From Owenia fusiformis (lineage: Eukaryota; Annelida; Polychaeta; Sabellida; Oweniidae), in NCBI GenBank assembly GCA_903813345.2, contig CAIIXF020000001.1, positions 26,709,915 through 26,773,914 on the forward strand: a DNA stretch of 64,000 bases, given 5' to 3'. The notes below the pieces were generated by a model, which worked only from the letters and a program-made list of their open reading frames with translations, was not told the origin of the DNA and did no database searches. Positions within the stretch are counted from its first letter, which is position 1, and each line of letters opens with the position of its first letter. Below, in pieces: positions 1 through 12,500 of this stretch. The position numbers were made by a program, and so were the translations under genes.

Positions 1-600
1 CTCATCGAACAGCCATATGGCTGTCAATTTTACAAAATCCCTCCACTACTTTTCAGTTGTAGCAAAATCATAAAATTACACACATAAAAATGGCCAGAAC
101 TTTTCAAAATGGTCACTCACTAGCCAAATTGTCTTAAGAAAATGTTATATACTTCTAAGTAGGCACACATAAAATTTGAACAAAATCTATAAGAGCTATA
201 GTAAAAGTCTAAAATGACACAAGTAAAAACTAGCCAAAGTGTCATAAGACAGTGTGCCATACTTATGAGTATTCACATATCAAATATGAACAAAATCGCT
301 CTACTACTTTTCAAGTTATTGTAAAAATGTAAGAAAAACATGTTAAAATGAAGCCCATTTTTGAAAATGGCCGTCTACAAGCCAAAGTGTCATAAGATAG
401 TGTGCCGGCTTTCGAGCAGAACTTGTACTGCCTGGACAGACAGGTGGACAAACATACGTATAGACAGACAGGTGGACAAACGTACGTATAGACAGACAGG
501 TGGACAAACGTACGTATAGACAGACAGGTGGACAAACGTACGAACAGACAGACAGAAGTATGGATGGAGCCGTTTCTGAACTTCGTTCATTGGATCATGA
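1..600. repeat. Dispersed repeat family copy with a 28-bp minisatellite tail
   Basis: The sequence alternates blocks reading 'aaaatggcc...' with blocks reading 'tgtcataagacagtgtgcc' and 'atgaacaaaatcgctc'. From about 431 to 560 it ends in 4 to 5 tandem units of about 28 bp (core gacagacaggtggacaaacg), followed by 'gaacttcgttcattggatca'. The same order of blocks, ending in a GGAC-type microsatellite and 'gaacttcgttcgatggga', occurs at 38848-40196, and a decayed version at 57060-57440. This copy is cut by the window edge. The open frames over the minisatellite are by-products of the repeat. Confidence 0.75.
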
Positions 601-1509
601 ATACAATGAGTAATAAAACTCTAAAATGGCCAAAATCATTAGAATAATATTTATGTAGACTATACAAGTACTGAGGCAGTTATCAGAGAGCTTGGATATA
701 AGTTATTTGGTGAACTTGTACGTAAACTTGTACTTGTAAATAAAAAGGTGGCTATTAGCCAAAAATCTCCGGATGTAGGGCTTAATATAAAGTTTAAATG
801 CATACCATTTGTATCTTTTAAACCATATTTATTATCCCATGTGTCAATTTTTCTGATCTATTATAAATATGTTATATGATATATACATTATAGATCTTAC
901 TCTGTACAAATACTGGATGAGAGTTTGTTATGCAACCAAATGGCTCGCTCCTTAAATTGCTAATATAGATTGGATTGATTAGTGTATCAAAATAGTTGTC
1001 ATAGTGTTTGATACTTTACATATCCAGATAATTAATTTTAAAAAGGGATCACGTTCAATTGGTCGACTGACACATGAGTACACTTTTATCTCAACTTTAA
1101 CTTTTATAAGAACTGTGAAATAATTCATTCGTCCATGTGATGAGCCATGTTAAAGGGTCTTGTTCGGAGAACACCATGCCATAAGAGCAAGGTATTGAGT
1201 TGATAATATACAGATTACAACAAAGCAACAGATATTACATTCGCAGTCGCTGATTGATGAATGAAGTGAACAATTCGGAAACTATTTATGTCAACTGGGT
1301 ACAATTCATGAAAATCAAATTGACTTTAGTGTCACAAGACCCTTTAAAGTACAAGTTTATGTATGTACTAGTATTCAAAACAACTTTTATCGAAAGCTCT
1401 CTACTTTATGGTATTTTCTCTCATTTATTTCTGCTTTCTATTTCTAATCTTCTATCTTTTTCACAAAAAGGTGGTAATAGTCGGGTTTGAATAGGAGATA
1501 AGTTCACAG
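601..1509. other. Intergenic, nothing recognised
   Basis: AT-rich DNA with no frame resembling a known protein, no RNA gene and no clear repeat. A 78-codon open frame near 1254-1490 on the plus strand has no coding features that I recognise. Confidence 0.5.
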
Positions 1510-2173
1510 AATATTTCAAAAATATATAGAAGCAATCTTAAGGTGGATTTCAAAACTTCATACCATCCTTTTGAGAACCTGAAGTGGCACCAAGCAATCC
1601 ATTGACTTTTTCACCAAAAATCCAAGATGGCCACCACAATGTATCGAAAAATCATAAAAATTAACTAAAGTTGTAATTTAGTAATTCAAAATAGTTGTAT
1701 ACTGATCAAACATGACTAATAATAGTACCTATTAGATGTTCATATGGATTTAAATTCATTGGATCATTTTTGTATGAAAACTGGAGTCCCACAAGGCTCA
1801 ATTTTATGTCCGCTACTTTTTTTGTCTAATGATTTGCATTGACCATGGCATTTGCACATAGCAGTGGATACTTATCCATTTTTGTAATGTGTGCACCCAG
1901 GACCAAATTTCACCTTGCACCCATACTTGACCAATGCTTGGCATGCCTTGGCTGCTTGAGGAAAGGATGTCAATATTGGCACCAGTAGAGACATGTCATA
2001 CTTCCAGCCCCATGTTGTGAACTCCTATACCAATTTTAGATGGAGATTGTACAGTTGCCCTCAAAGAATACCACCTTGGTTAGCAAGTTCTTAAGATTTT
2101 TTAAGCAAGGCCTCCTTTTGTTGGTGGTATTCTACTCTATGGCCATCACAGAACATTCGTGCTGTATTGATAT

Positions 2174-2843
2174 CTATCTGGTTGCTGGTTCGATCATATA
2201 ATAGAACACAGTAAAGTGTTCTAGGGACTGAGTGGCCTGAACTGACAAAGCAAGGTTTGTTGTAACCATTTGTACCACTTGTAAAAAAGCTGGAGTAACT
2301 TCAATGAGCACATTCCATAGCTTGAAGGCATATTTTTTGCTATGGCCAAAGAATGGTGAAGCTAATATAATATAATTTAATACCTGTAATTTGTGAGAGG
2401 TCCGAAGGCAATCCAGATTGACACTTATTGTGCCCTTAAATGCTGCAGCCATGGCAAGAGCAACTACATCAGTATCTCAACTTCTGATTGTGAAGTCTTT
2501 TACCCTCTGAGGTCATGTTTTATATGAACAAAGAGTCTCGTGTCAGTTTCTTCATGAGTACAAGGTCCAATCATTGCTGTATCTGGCAATTGAGGAAAGC
2601 ACTGAATAGATTCTCCAATAGAAGTTATCATTTGCTTGTCATTAACATCAAACTCAGACATAGAGTTGGCCAGGAATGCAAACAGCCTAGTCTTGTTCCG
2701 TTGATTATTAGAAAAGCTGGGCAGTTCTTAGGCATTGGATTCTCTGCATAAACTATCCTTCTAGCACCAGTGCCACAATGAATCCTTGTTAGGGACTTCT
2801 CACTGTTTTGTAGGTAAACATTCCAGACAACATCTAGGAACAC
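2174..2843 (-). pseudogene. Left-arm decayed copy of an uncharacterised multigene-family protein
   Basis: Read on the minus strand, 2628-2843 encodes a peptide containing VVWNVYLQNSEKSLTRIH and then AENPMPKN. 2174-2452 encodes HSKKYAFKLWNVL and LEHFTVFYYMIEP. I recall these motifs from a large family of uncharacterised invertebrate proteins, with a conserved W-x-x-FL-x(3-5)-NKTEL-x-x-FLA block and a later VxLYDRTS-like block, but I cannot confirm that here. The frame is broken between and within these pieces. The plus-strand partner at 3079-4430 is the same gene in inverted orientation. Confidence 0.5.
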
Positions 2844-3078
2844 CTTCCATAAGCTACCTTAACTTGGGATGAAAGAACCAGTTTCTAGACATTTAAGTAA
2901 GTCTGTCGTAGGTCACATGGCTCTGTGCTTAGCTAGGGATGAATGGATGCCAATCAAGACACGTTGACATGTCTGAGTTTTTCAAACATGAAAAACATGA
3001 GTTCCGGCCATCCTTAGCTAAGCACGGAGCCATGAGACCTACAAAGAAGCAGACTTAAATGTTGAGAAGCTAAGCCAG

Positions 3079-4430
3079 ATGGATCTGAAGTATTGGAAAA
3101 AACCTGCAGATGCAATTTTAATAGATGGCACCCTTCTGGTCTATGTGATGCGTCCTGGTGTGGCTACCAACTTCCAAGAATATGCTACCAATGTCTCATC
3201 CCAAGTTAAGGCAGCTTATGGAAGGTGTTTCAAGATTAGATGCTATCTGGGATGTCTACCAACAAAACAGTGGGAAGTCCCTGACAAGGATTCATCGTGG
3301 CACTGGATGGTTTATGCAGAGAATCCGATGCCCAAGAATTGGCTAGGCTTTCTAAGAAATGGCCAGAACAAGACTGAGCTGTTAGCATTCCTGGCCAACT
3401 CTATTTGTGAGGTTGATGTAAATGACAAGCAAATGATAACTACTATTGTGGAATCTGTTCAGTGATTTCCTCACTTGCCAGATACAGCAATGATTGGACC
3501 TTGTACTCATGAAGGAGTTGACACTAGACTCTTTGTTCATGTAAAACAGATGACCTCAGAGTCAAGGTTACCAATGTCGCTTGGCCCCGGGTTCGATTCC
3601 CGGTTCAGACAAGTTTGTTTGTGCGTCATGTAATTCTGGGTGTTTGACTGAGTGGTTCACGACTCGTATAAAAGGCTGTGGTGTGTACCTGTATGTCTGT
3701 GTACCTGTGCACACAAAAGAACACAGGGCTCCTCCAAGGAGGGGTTTCTGGCTCTGTCTTCGAGTGTAAAATATGTAAAGTACGGAATATACCAATGAGG
3801 TATTGCTCGCCAAATATGGCGGTAACCAAGATATAATAATAATAATTAGGGCCCAATAAGTGTCAATCTGGATTGCCTTCGAACCTCTCAAAAATTACAG
3901 ATATTAAATTATATTAACTGCATTATTCTTTGGCCATAGCAAAGGATCTGCCTTCAAGCTATGGAATGTGTTCAAGGAAGTTACTCCAGCTTTTCTACAA
4001 AAGAGTGGCACAAATGCTTACAACAAACCTGGTTTTGTAAATTAGGACCATTCAGTCCCTAGACTGTTTTACTGTTCTATTATATGATCGAACCAGCAAC
4101 CAGATAGATATCATACAGCACGAAGGCTAATATTTTGTGACGGCCATACAGTCATTGACAGAATACCACCAACAAAAGGAAGCCTTGCTCAGAAAATCTT
4201 AAGAACTTGCTAACCAAGGTGGTATTGTTTGGGGGCAACTGTACAATCTCCATCTAAAATTGGTATAGGAGTTAACAACATGGGGCTGGAAGTATGACAT
4301 GTCTCTACTGGTGCCACTATTGACATCCCTTCCTCAAGCAGCCAAGGCATGCCAAGCATTGGTCAAGTATGGGTGCAAGGTGAAATGTGGTCCTGGGTGC
4401 TAACATTTCAAAAATGGATAAGTATCCACT
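3079..4430 (+). pseudogene. Right-arm decayed copy of the same multigene-family protein
   Basis: The frame 3079-3465 begins MDLKYWKKPADAILIDGTLL and ends with NWLGFLRNGQNKTELLAFLA, the better preserved copy of the family's NKTEL/FLA block. Around 3230-3340 the related reading VYQQNSGKSLTRIHRGTG sits in another frame, so a frameshift is present. Homology with the left arm continues after the SINE (3559-3848) to about 4430 but is full of stops. The copy is therefore non-functional as it stands. What the intact family does is unknown to me; whether it is a cellular or an element-borne gene is open. Confidence 0.5.
3559..3848 (+). mobile_element. tRNA-derived SINE, 5'-truncated copy
   Basis: Nearly identical to 15321-15609. 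It retains an RNA polymerase III B box (ggttcgattcc at 590-600 of this kilobase), then the same body with 'cacgactcgtataaaaggct' and an ATA-repeat tail, but lacks the A-box end. It sits inside the right arm of the palindrome and is absent from the left arm, so it inserted after the palindrome formed. Confidence 0.85.
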
Positions 4431-4785
4431 GCTATGTGCAAATGCCATGGTCAATGCAAGTCATTAGACAAAAAAAGTAGCAGACATAAAATTGAGCCTT
4501 GTGGGACTCCAGTTTTCATACAAAAATGATCCAGTGACTTTAACTGCATATGAACATCTAATAGGTACTATCATTAGTCATGTTTGATCAGTATACAACT
4601 ATTTTGACTTATTAAATTACAACTTTAGTCACTTTTTCTGATTTTTCAATACATCGTGGCTGCCATCTTGAATTTTTGGTGAAAAAGTCAATGGATTGCT
4701 TGGTGCCACTTCAGGTTTTCAAAAGAATGGTATGAAGTTTTGAAATCCACCTTCAAATTGCTTCTATATATTTTTGAAATATTTT

Positions 4786-5013
4786 CACCTAAATATTCCT
4801 GACTATAATGACATATCTGGTAGATGGCAATGGGCTGGAGGACCTTGTTTTGACACAACATCAATGAGATATACTCATTGGGGCCATGGGCAACCTGATA
4901 ATTCCAAAGGAAGAGAACACTGTATACACCTTTACAGTCCATTTTCTTTGAAGATGAATGACGTTGCATGTTATTCTAAATACAACTTCATTTGTGAGAT
5001 AAATCTCAAGTAA
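4786..5013 (+). CDS. C-type lectin domain C-terminal exon or fragment
   Basis: The open frame from about 4790 to the stop at 5011-5013 reads GRWQWAGG, then YTHWGHGQPDN, EHC, and finally MNDVACYSKYNFICEI before the stop. This is the standard second half of a C-type lectin fold: the WxW core, the QPDN calcium and sugar-binding loop (QPD-type, as in galactose binders), the ND pair, and the last two disulfide cysteines with FICE. The first half of the domain is missing; the palindrome ends a few bases upstream. It could be the last exon of a gene whose other exons lie left of the window, or a relic cut by the repeat. No acceptor site was confirmed. Confidence 0.55.
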   Translation, partial: HLNIPDYNDISGRWQWAGGPCFDTTSMRYTHWGHGQPDNSKGREHCIHLYSPFSLKMNDVACYSKYNFICEINLK

Positions 5014-5898
5014 CACTACTAAAGATGAATGGCTATAGATGATAAGCATGCAACAACATTAGAAATAACCTGTAATAAAAAATGAAAGATGAGTAAAACA
5101 AGAAAAAAACGCATCATAGATCAGCTTGACAGTATTCACATGGGATGAGCACATAAATCTTCAATTAAATTACTATATATTGTGTTTTCAAATAAAAAAT
5201 TAACTAATAAAAATAAATTCATGTCTATCTTGTATAACATTCATGTCATTCCCCCATAGTTGCCACTGGAGTATATCACATATAAGCTATCAAACATTCA
5301 TTCCTTAGAATTGAAAACTTAAGATTCCTGCCAATTTGGAGTGGTGGCTATTTTAAATGAATATTTTTTCCTACTTACCATAATTCATCTTTCAACCAAA
5401 TATGAGTTATGCACGAGATGGACCAAACAGACAGACTGCTTCAATATATCCAATCTAAACTTCATTGAATGAGCTTTCATATGATATATTACTTAGGGGG
5501 GTAAACCTATCTAAGACTGGAGGCAGATGAGGGACGCTCATTATGAAACACCCTGTGGGCATGTATATTAATAAGCTGTGTCCTGTCAATTTACACCTCA
5601 GACAACAAGGCAATAAATGGCCAATCTGTACATATTACAGATTGGAACGGAGAAACTTCATTATCAATTTATAGATTAGGCTGTTATATCGCCCTCAATA
5701 TAAGAGAAGCAAATTTAATTTTTAAATGAGCAATTTTTCTCAATTTTCATATTCCCAATATAACAAAAGAACGTACTCTATACCCTCTGATTGTATAAAC
5801 TACATGTCATTGTGAATCAAAAGTATTTCAAGGATCTCCAGGATGCAAATAACAGCTATTAGCACTTCAAGACAACATCATACACTAAAGCATATTAC
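5014..5898. other. Non-coding, between lectin exon and the last visible NEURL4 exon
   Basis: No frame resembling the missing NEURL4 C-terminus was found on the minus strand, and no repeat longer than a few tens of bases was noticed. It is probably intronic to NEURL4 if that gene continues to the left of the window. Confidence 0.4.
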
Positions 5899-6524
5899 CT
5901 TGACACCTGCATGAAATACTGCACTGTTATGTATGACCCATGCATGCTTTTTTAGATTCAATGCTGAAGTAGGTAGGGGCAATCTCTCAGGACTGTATCC
6001 TAGCACCCCTATCATTATTGAGTCGGTCCAATTTGTTGCTAGTTTCTCTATTGTAACCTTTAATGAATAATGAATTACTAATATGTTTATGATAAAATAT
6101 AATATTAAATACTTCCTTTGTTTTTTTGTTTGTGTATCTAATTTGATTTTGAAAGATGTCTCTGCAAATGGCAGTGAAGTGAACTTTAATATGACATTTC
6201 TGAAAAGTATAGATTTTATTTTCAAACATGAATAAAATGTTTATATAAAAAAGTCTCCAAATGAACTCACTAGCTTTTATTGCCTTTATGAACATGATAT
6301 AAGTTTCATACAACAATAATATACTAAAAATTGTACTTTAAAAATCTTACTTGAAATAAATGTTTCCTTGGCAATGGTTTATGAGTAAGTACAATTCCTT
6401 GATTATAACTATCTGTCCTATGTGCAGTGATCCCATGCCCAGTTAGTTCTATGTTCTTGCCATGGTTTGATGCAAATGATAACTTCTGACTCTCTGCAAC
6501 ATCCTCATCTTTGTCCCCATCATC
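5899..6524 (-). other. NEURL4 NHR domain 6, N-terminal part (exons 21-22)
   Basis: Residues about 979-1089. An acidic linker ([11 protein letters not shown]) is followed by [39 protein letters not shown], then [19 protein letters not shown] and [16 protein letters not shown]. The second half of the domain is missing: the donor at 5898-5897 is intact, but no continuing exon is visible in the remaining 5.9 kb. Confidence 0.82.
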
Positions 6525-9500
6525 CTGAAGGTGAACAAACATTTAATCATAAGCACTAAGCAGTGGTTTCTCTGCCTTTAGGAAAATGGGTGCTTTGCTG
6601 ACATTAGATTTTGAAAATTGACCAGCATCAACTTGAAAACTTTAATTCATGTACACATTTGAAAATGAGAAAAATCAGCTTATTTTTACCAATTTTGGTC
6701 AGAGTTGTGATTATTGTAATTATTCAAGATATTTGGACCTGTCCCAGCCCAAAACAACCTGACCTGTTTCTGACCCACTTCTTACAGGCAGTAAGAATTT
6801 ATATGGTCAGAGTACAAGTTATGCTTACCAAAGATGGGTGGGTAGAGAGGAGAGCATGTGAAGAAGGATGTCGCTCTACTTCTCTCCTCAAAGTCTTACT
6901 GCACACACTGACTGTTTCTACACTACCATAGAGATCTATTACTGCAAATGTATTCTGAAATAATAATACAAATGTGTTAAACAATGGAGTGGCTCATTAA
7001 TGGTAGGGCTGACTACCATGGTGTTGACAGACAGTACATTACAACATTTTAACAACATTCTTTGAGTGTTAGGTGGAGGAGTATAACAGAGGCCTTGTCA
7101 TGCTTCTCGGTGCGTGAATTTATTAATCTAAAAAAATGTGTTTTACGACTGAAAATCACATGACATCTAAATGATTCCATTCATATTCGTGTCTCAATGT
7201 TACCTTTCATAGGTATTGATTTACCTTTGGCACATTAGTGGCGGCCACCCCCATATCTTCCCCATTGATCAACACGTGCATACAGCCATCATTACTCCAC
7301 CTGATGCCTACGCGATTACCACGCTGAAAACAACAAACTTTCTTATTATACACTCACAAAATGTAACATATTACAACAATTCACCTATATATGCTTTCAT
7401 TCCACAATTTTAATTATCTTTATTTGAATTAATTATAAAAAATGGATAATAAGTTGAATCAGTCAGCACAGTCTATCCTATCCCATAGTTCATACCTTGA
7501 GCATCATTAAGATTGCTGAAATCACTTAAAATGTACTCATTTTTTAAACATAGAGAGCTTGCTTGCCAATATTTGTAAAAATCCTGATTGAATACTGAAT
7601 TTAGGTCACTTGAACAAGAACCTGGCAATCAGAGAATGCACATTTAATGAGAATGCACATTAAATGAGAATGCACATTAAATGAGGTAATCTAACATTGT
7701 TGAAGTTTAACATGGAATTTTACAAATATGACTAGACTTCATGATTTATAGGTACAAAGGATCTGTGCTGACTGTGAATTGAGTGTCGAGTGAAAAAATT
7801 GCATATAATTTTTTAAGCTCTAAATACACTATACAATATTACCTCCAATCTTTCTAGTGATGGAGCATAGTTTTCCTTCAAGACAACTCCATTCTTCTTG
7901 ACAGTAGAGCCAGATACCAGCCAAGTTGACTTGGTTTGGAGGCCACTAGCAGAGGCTGGGAGTAGGGAATTGGTACTGTCTGTCAACACCATGGTAGTCA
8001 GCCCTACCATCAATGAGCCACTCCATTGTTTAACACACTCATCTATATGCACCTGAAATATTGGATTTAGTAAATTCTATATTGGTGATGTTTCAGCAAT
8101 CCTAATACTTGCAGCAATAAAGGGGAAAGTTTACTTGTAGTTGATTATACATGGGGGTATATTGCATGTATTGAAAACAAGGCATTAACATGCAAAATGT
8201 CACCAACCATCATTTGTTACAGATGCTGAACACAGAATACCATCCACAAAAAAGTTGGAGGCTATAACAATATGTCACCATTCTATTAGTGACATGAAAA
8301 TGAACAAGTTTATGAATACAAAAAGGCTCATTTAATACTTGCAAGTTCTACGAAATAATAATAAATGTATGAGAAGAATGCAACGAATCTTTATCATTAT
8401 TAAAATGAAGCGTTTAGATTCGACAAAATGACATAAACCAATGATTTGTGTAAAAAGTATTTTAATTTCTCACCTCAAATATTTCATCAGATCTAAGGGG
8501 GTCACAACTAAAGAGTATTCCATGGTTAAAGTTGCGGCCCCTGGTTGCTACGCAATTGTTATTCTTTAATGTAATATTCTTTCCACAGCACTGAGAGAAC
8601 TTATGGCTCACCTAGGGAAAATAAAGTTTTCAAAGTAATTTCTAGTGTACACTGTAGTTACATATTATGCATATACATCTACATCTGTTTCACATCAATG
8701 CATCATGAATAACACTCACGTTAATGTAGTTAAATATTATGTATATAAATCTGTTTCACATCAATGCATCATGAGTAACACACACATTAATGTCGTTAAA
8801 TATTATGTATATAAATCTGTTTCATATCAATGTATCATGAATAACACACACGTTATTGTAGTAAATATTATGTATATAAATCAGTTTCACATCAATGCAT
8901 CATGAATAACACACACGTTAATATAGTTAAATATTATGAATATAAATCTGTTTCACATCAATGCATCATGAGTAACACACATTTAATGAAGTTTTATATT
9001 ACCAGTTGTTAACTTACCTCAGTGGCAACTGTGCAAGAATTAGAATACAAACTGTTCACCTCTTCTTTGACTAGATTGTTTTCAGTTTGAACCCCAGACC
9101 CCTGAGTTATGGTCACCTGGGCACACTGACCATACAGGTCAATAACAGCAAACATGCCTACAAAAACATACATTTCAGTATATTTTTATTATTATTTATT
9201 TCATATATGTAATAGATACAATGTTTCAGAGTTTTGTGTGTTTATTTGTTTAGATTATGCATTGAAAAGCACATCATCAAAGTCTATTTTCCTGACAAAG
9301 TGATATTAATGTACTAATAATGTACTAATAAATGAGTACACTCCTATTATTAGTACATTTATTAGTTCTTAATATTTTTATTGCTGTTTCAACCAACTTT
9401 TTGAACATCCTACCTGGTTACAAAAGTAACAATTTTTAACAGATTTAAAATGGAAAACACAAACACCAAATGTGCTTCATAAAAACAGTGACTGTAACAA

Positions 9501-12500
9501 CATTTCACACTGTAACAATATGTCACAACTACTTGGTGGTAATATAGAAACCATACTAGGTTTTTAAATAACCCTGTATTGTCTAAAATGTATCAATATG
9601 ATATAAATGTGATGACAAAATACAAGGTAAAGTGCATTACCTGCTGGTATATCAGAGCATGCTACACCATGTTCCTGGCCATCTACAAAGAAATGTAATG
9701 AGGCATCATCCTTTCTCATCATTCCTATCCTTGAGCCTGTAGTGAGGCCATCTAGATCTACTGTATAACCATTACGTATTGTGGACCCATCCTGCATCAC
9801 AGCTGACCCACTAAAACACATGGGAGAAACATCTTAAATATATATTTGATGGACAAGGCAGATTTTGGGAGGAGAGAATTGTGATTTAGGCTCAAACGGA
9901 TCAAATAATTCAATGTTATCAATTTTTACAATACTCCTATTCGCGATAAGAGTTCAGGTGGTAATTTACATAAATATCTCCCATGATGCATCACTTTGGA
10001 AGGGAAAATTTTTCATTGGCCCGCCGAACGAGTCGATTACTCTGAACGTTTCTCAGCTTCTGATCTTCCATCAGCCCTCAAGCATAGTTATATAATCCAA
10101 TTTATTCAATAATCAGAAAGATAATCGGAGATTCAAAGTAACATTATTTATATTTTTCGATCTTCGATTGCGTCTGAGCAATTTCTGGGATATCAGTGAC
10201 GTCACTGGAATTGGACGGCATTTTCAACTACAGATTTCTTCGGATTTGGGGATTATAGCTCAAAAAGCTTTGTCATATATCTTAATTACATACATACCTA
10301 TCGTTTGTGCAAATGAAACTCTACATAAATGTTTAATAGAGCCGCAGTGCGGCATTGAAAATAGCACCCCTATGTAATCTAATGGGAAAGAACCCGGATG
10401 TAGACGAAGTTGTACCGTACATGAGAGCTCTTCAAACGAGAGGTAGCTAAACTGAACGAAATTAAACGTTATCGCGTATTGGTATATTACAGTAAAACCT
10501 TTGCATTGGAGCCTCTGCAAGCGGAACAACTCCAAAAGTGGAACACTTTTGAAGGTCCTGTTAAAAATACCTTTGTGTAAAATCAACCTATGTAAGTGGA
10601 GCACCTTCCAATGAAACACTATTTTGAGGTACCAGAATTAGAGAAGTTTCATTGTATAACTGATGAGAACATTTTTGTGTGAACTTATGGCATGGCCTGG
10701 CGCATTATACTTTATCATTTTTTCCCTAAATATAGCCTCAGCCTGTTATGACTTGAGATTCCCTAAAAATAATTGCAAAACATAACTTACCTTAACATCC
10801 AAGTGTCAAAGTCAATGTCAGTCATAGTACTTGGGAAGTCCAAGTCCTCAGGTTTCACTAATGACAGGCCTAAAATATGAGAAATTGAAAAATTAATATG
10901 AGAAATTGAACAATTAATATGAGAAATTGAACAATTAAAAAGAAAAGATCTCAGTGCATGTTATATATTTCAACAACAAAAATACTGAAAAATGTGAATT
11001 TCCATGTACTTTAAATGACTTTATTTTGTGTGGTTTTCCTAGTTAAAGCAACCTCCTTTAAAGACAAGTTTTTTTTCCATTCAAATTTCTCTAATCTCAA
11101 TGCAGTGCACTCCTAATATGTAATGATCAACAAATACTTACCAACTTCAATTGAGCCTGACCATCGATCCACCATTTTGTCTATTCTAACTTCAAAAAGT
11201 TCATTATCTCTGAGGGGTCTATTGCTCATAACTATTGCATCATTAAATTCGCCATAAGCATTAGGTCTTACTGCTGTCTTTCCCCTGTTGACAATCTCCG
11301 CATTGTGGCCATGTAAAGAGTGAAACAACAAGTCATCCTCCCCTACTGGTCTCATCCTATCTCCATCTCGTACATCTTCTGAATGCCACAATAATGTACA
11401 ATGTTAAAGAGTAGAGGTTTAAATTTACATGTTGTTTTTTGGTTTATCATATTTGTGTGAAAACATTTGACTTACTAAAAAAACCTTTTTGTAAATGCTA
11501 CTCAATGGAAACCATATTCCCATAATTGCCCCCCCCCCCCATGCTTCTCTAGACTCATTTTGTTGTTACTGATATTTGTTAACACTAAAGAAAATCCAGT
11601 GTCTTCATGGAATACATAAATGAAACATAAAAGTGTTAAAACTACATACCATCCTGGTCCACTAGGGTAGCCTGAGCCACCTGTCCATAAAGATCTAGTA
11701 CTCCATACACATTAGGAGGTAGACTAGAGGCTGCAAGGCCCTGATCAACACCATTCAGCATAAAATGCAGGTCACCATTATCTTTACGTAATGCAGCTAA
11801 AATATCCCCAACCTGAAAACAAATTGTAAAAAAAACTAGAACTTTTTGTAGATAGACTGTAGATCATTGTTATACAATGTAACTTGATGTAGCCTGTGAA
11901 AGATAATTCACTCAGTGAAATGTCTACATATATGTGTGTAAGAGGTAGAAGTATCTCCACATTTACCTTTATTTTGTCAAGTTTAGGGCAGTATTCATCC
12001 AGTATGGTTGTTCCATTGTGCATGACTCCATTGCCAGTTAACATCCAGGTCCCGGATCTAATGTTGGTCATGGTCGAAGGGAACTCAAGGTTCAGAGGTG
12101 AGTGTGTCGTCATACCTTATATACAACAGTACACAATTAATGTTAATTATCAGAACCTTGTACAAGTGTTTTCAAATACATTTACTTGCTGATTATCTTA
12201 TCAACAATTCACATAGTATGATTCATCTCAGATCTAGAATTTTCAGATTTGTAAAATGTAGAAACATTTCATGGGAGTAGGTAAATATTTCATGATATTC
12301 ATATTTCTTTTAAGAAGCATATTACAACCAGTTGTTCACTGACCTAGTTCAACAGATCCTGCCCACTTGTCCACCATCTTGTCTATGCGCACCTCAAATA
12401 GTTCCCCAGGCTTCAGAGGTCTGTTTGTCATCACAACTCCATTGTTAAACTCATCTTTTGCGCTGAAACATGACATCACGCATAAAATACCAGAAAAATG

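Larger units (their letters stand above)
1510..4785. repeat. Long imperfect palindrome built of two inverted gene-like copies
   Basis: The left end (aatatttcaaaaatatatag) is repeated as its reverse complement at 4765-4785, and matching continues inward through both arms. For example, the text around 2160-2230 returns inverted near 4075-4110, and 'cttagctagggatg' near 2930 pairs with 'ccatccttagctaag' near 3010. Arms are about 1.45 kb and meet near 2975. The right arm is about 300 bp longer only because a SINE is inserted at 3559-3848. Flanking TTCAC on both sides may be a short target duplication, but this is weak. A lectin exon lies immediately to the right. Confidence 0.85.
6829..8611 (-). 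other. NEURL4 NHR domain 5 (exons 17-20)
   Basis: Residues about 788-978. It reads [93 protein letters not shown] and [15 protein letters not shown]. This is the most divergent of the complete repeats but keeps the fold landmarks. Confidence 0.85.
9018..11378 (-). other. NEURL4 NHR domain 4 (exons 13-16)
   Basis: Residues about 579-787. Landmarks are [76 protein letters not shown] and [15 protein letters not shown], then a linker ending in CTVATE. Confidence 0.88.

Noticed and set aside
311-590. Cys-rich minus-strand frames (VHLSVYTYVCPPVCL)
   Set aside because: Generated by a 28-bp minisatellite; two frames are open over the same units.
3581-3891. Open frames on both strands with a near-identical partner at 15306-15590
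   Set aside because: They are readings of the two SINE copies.
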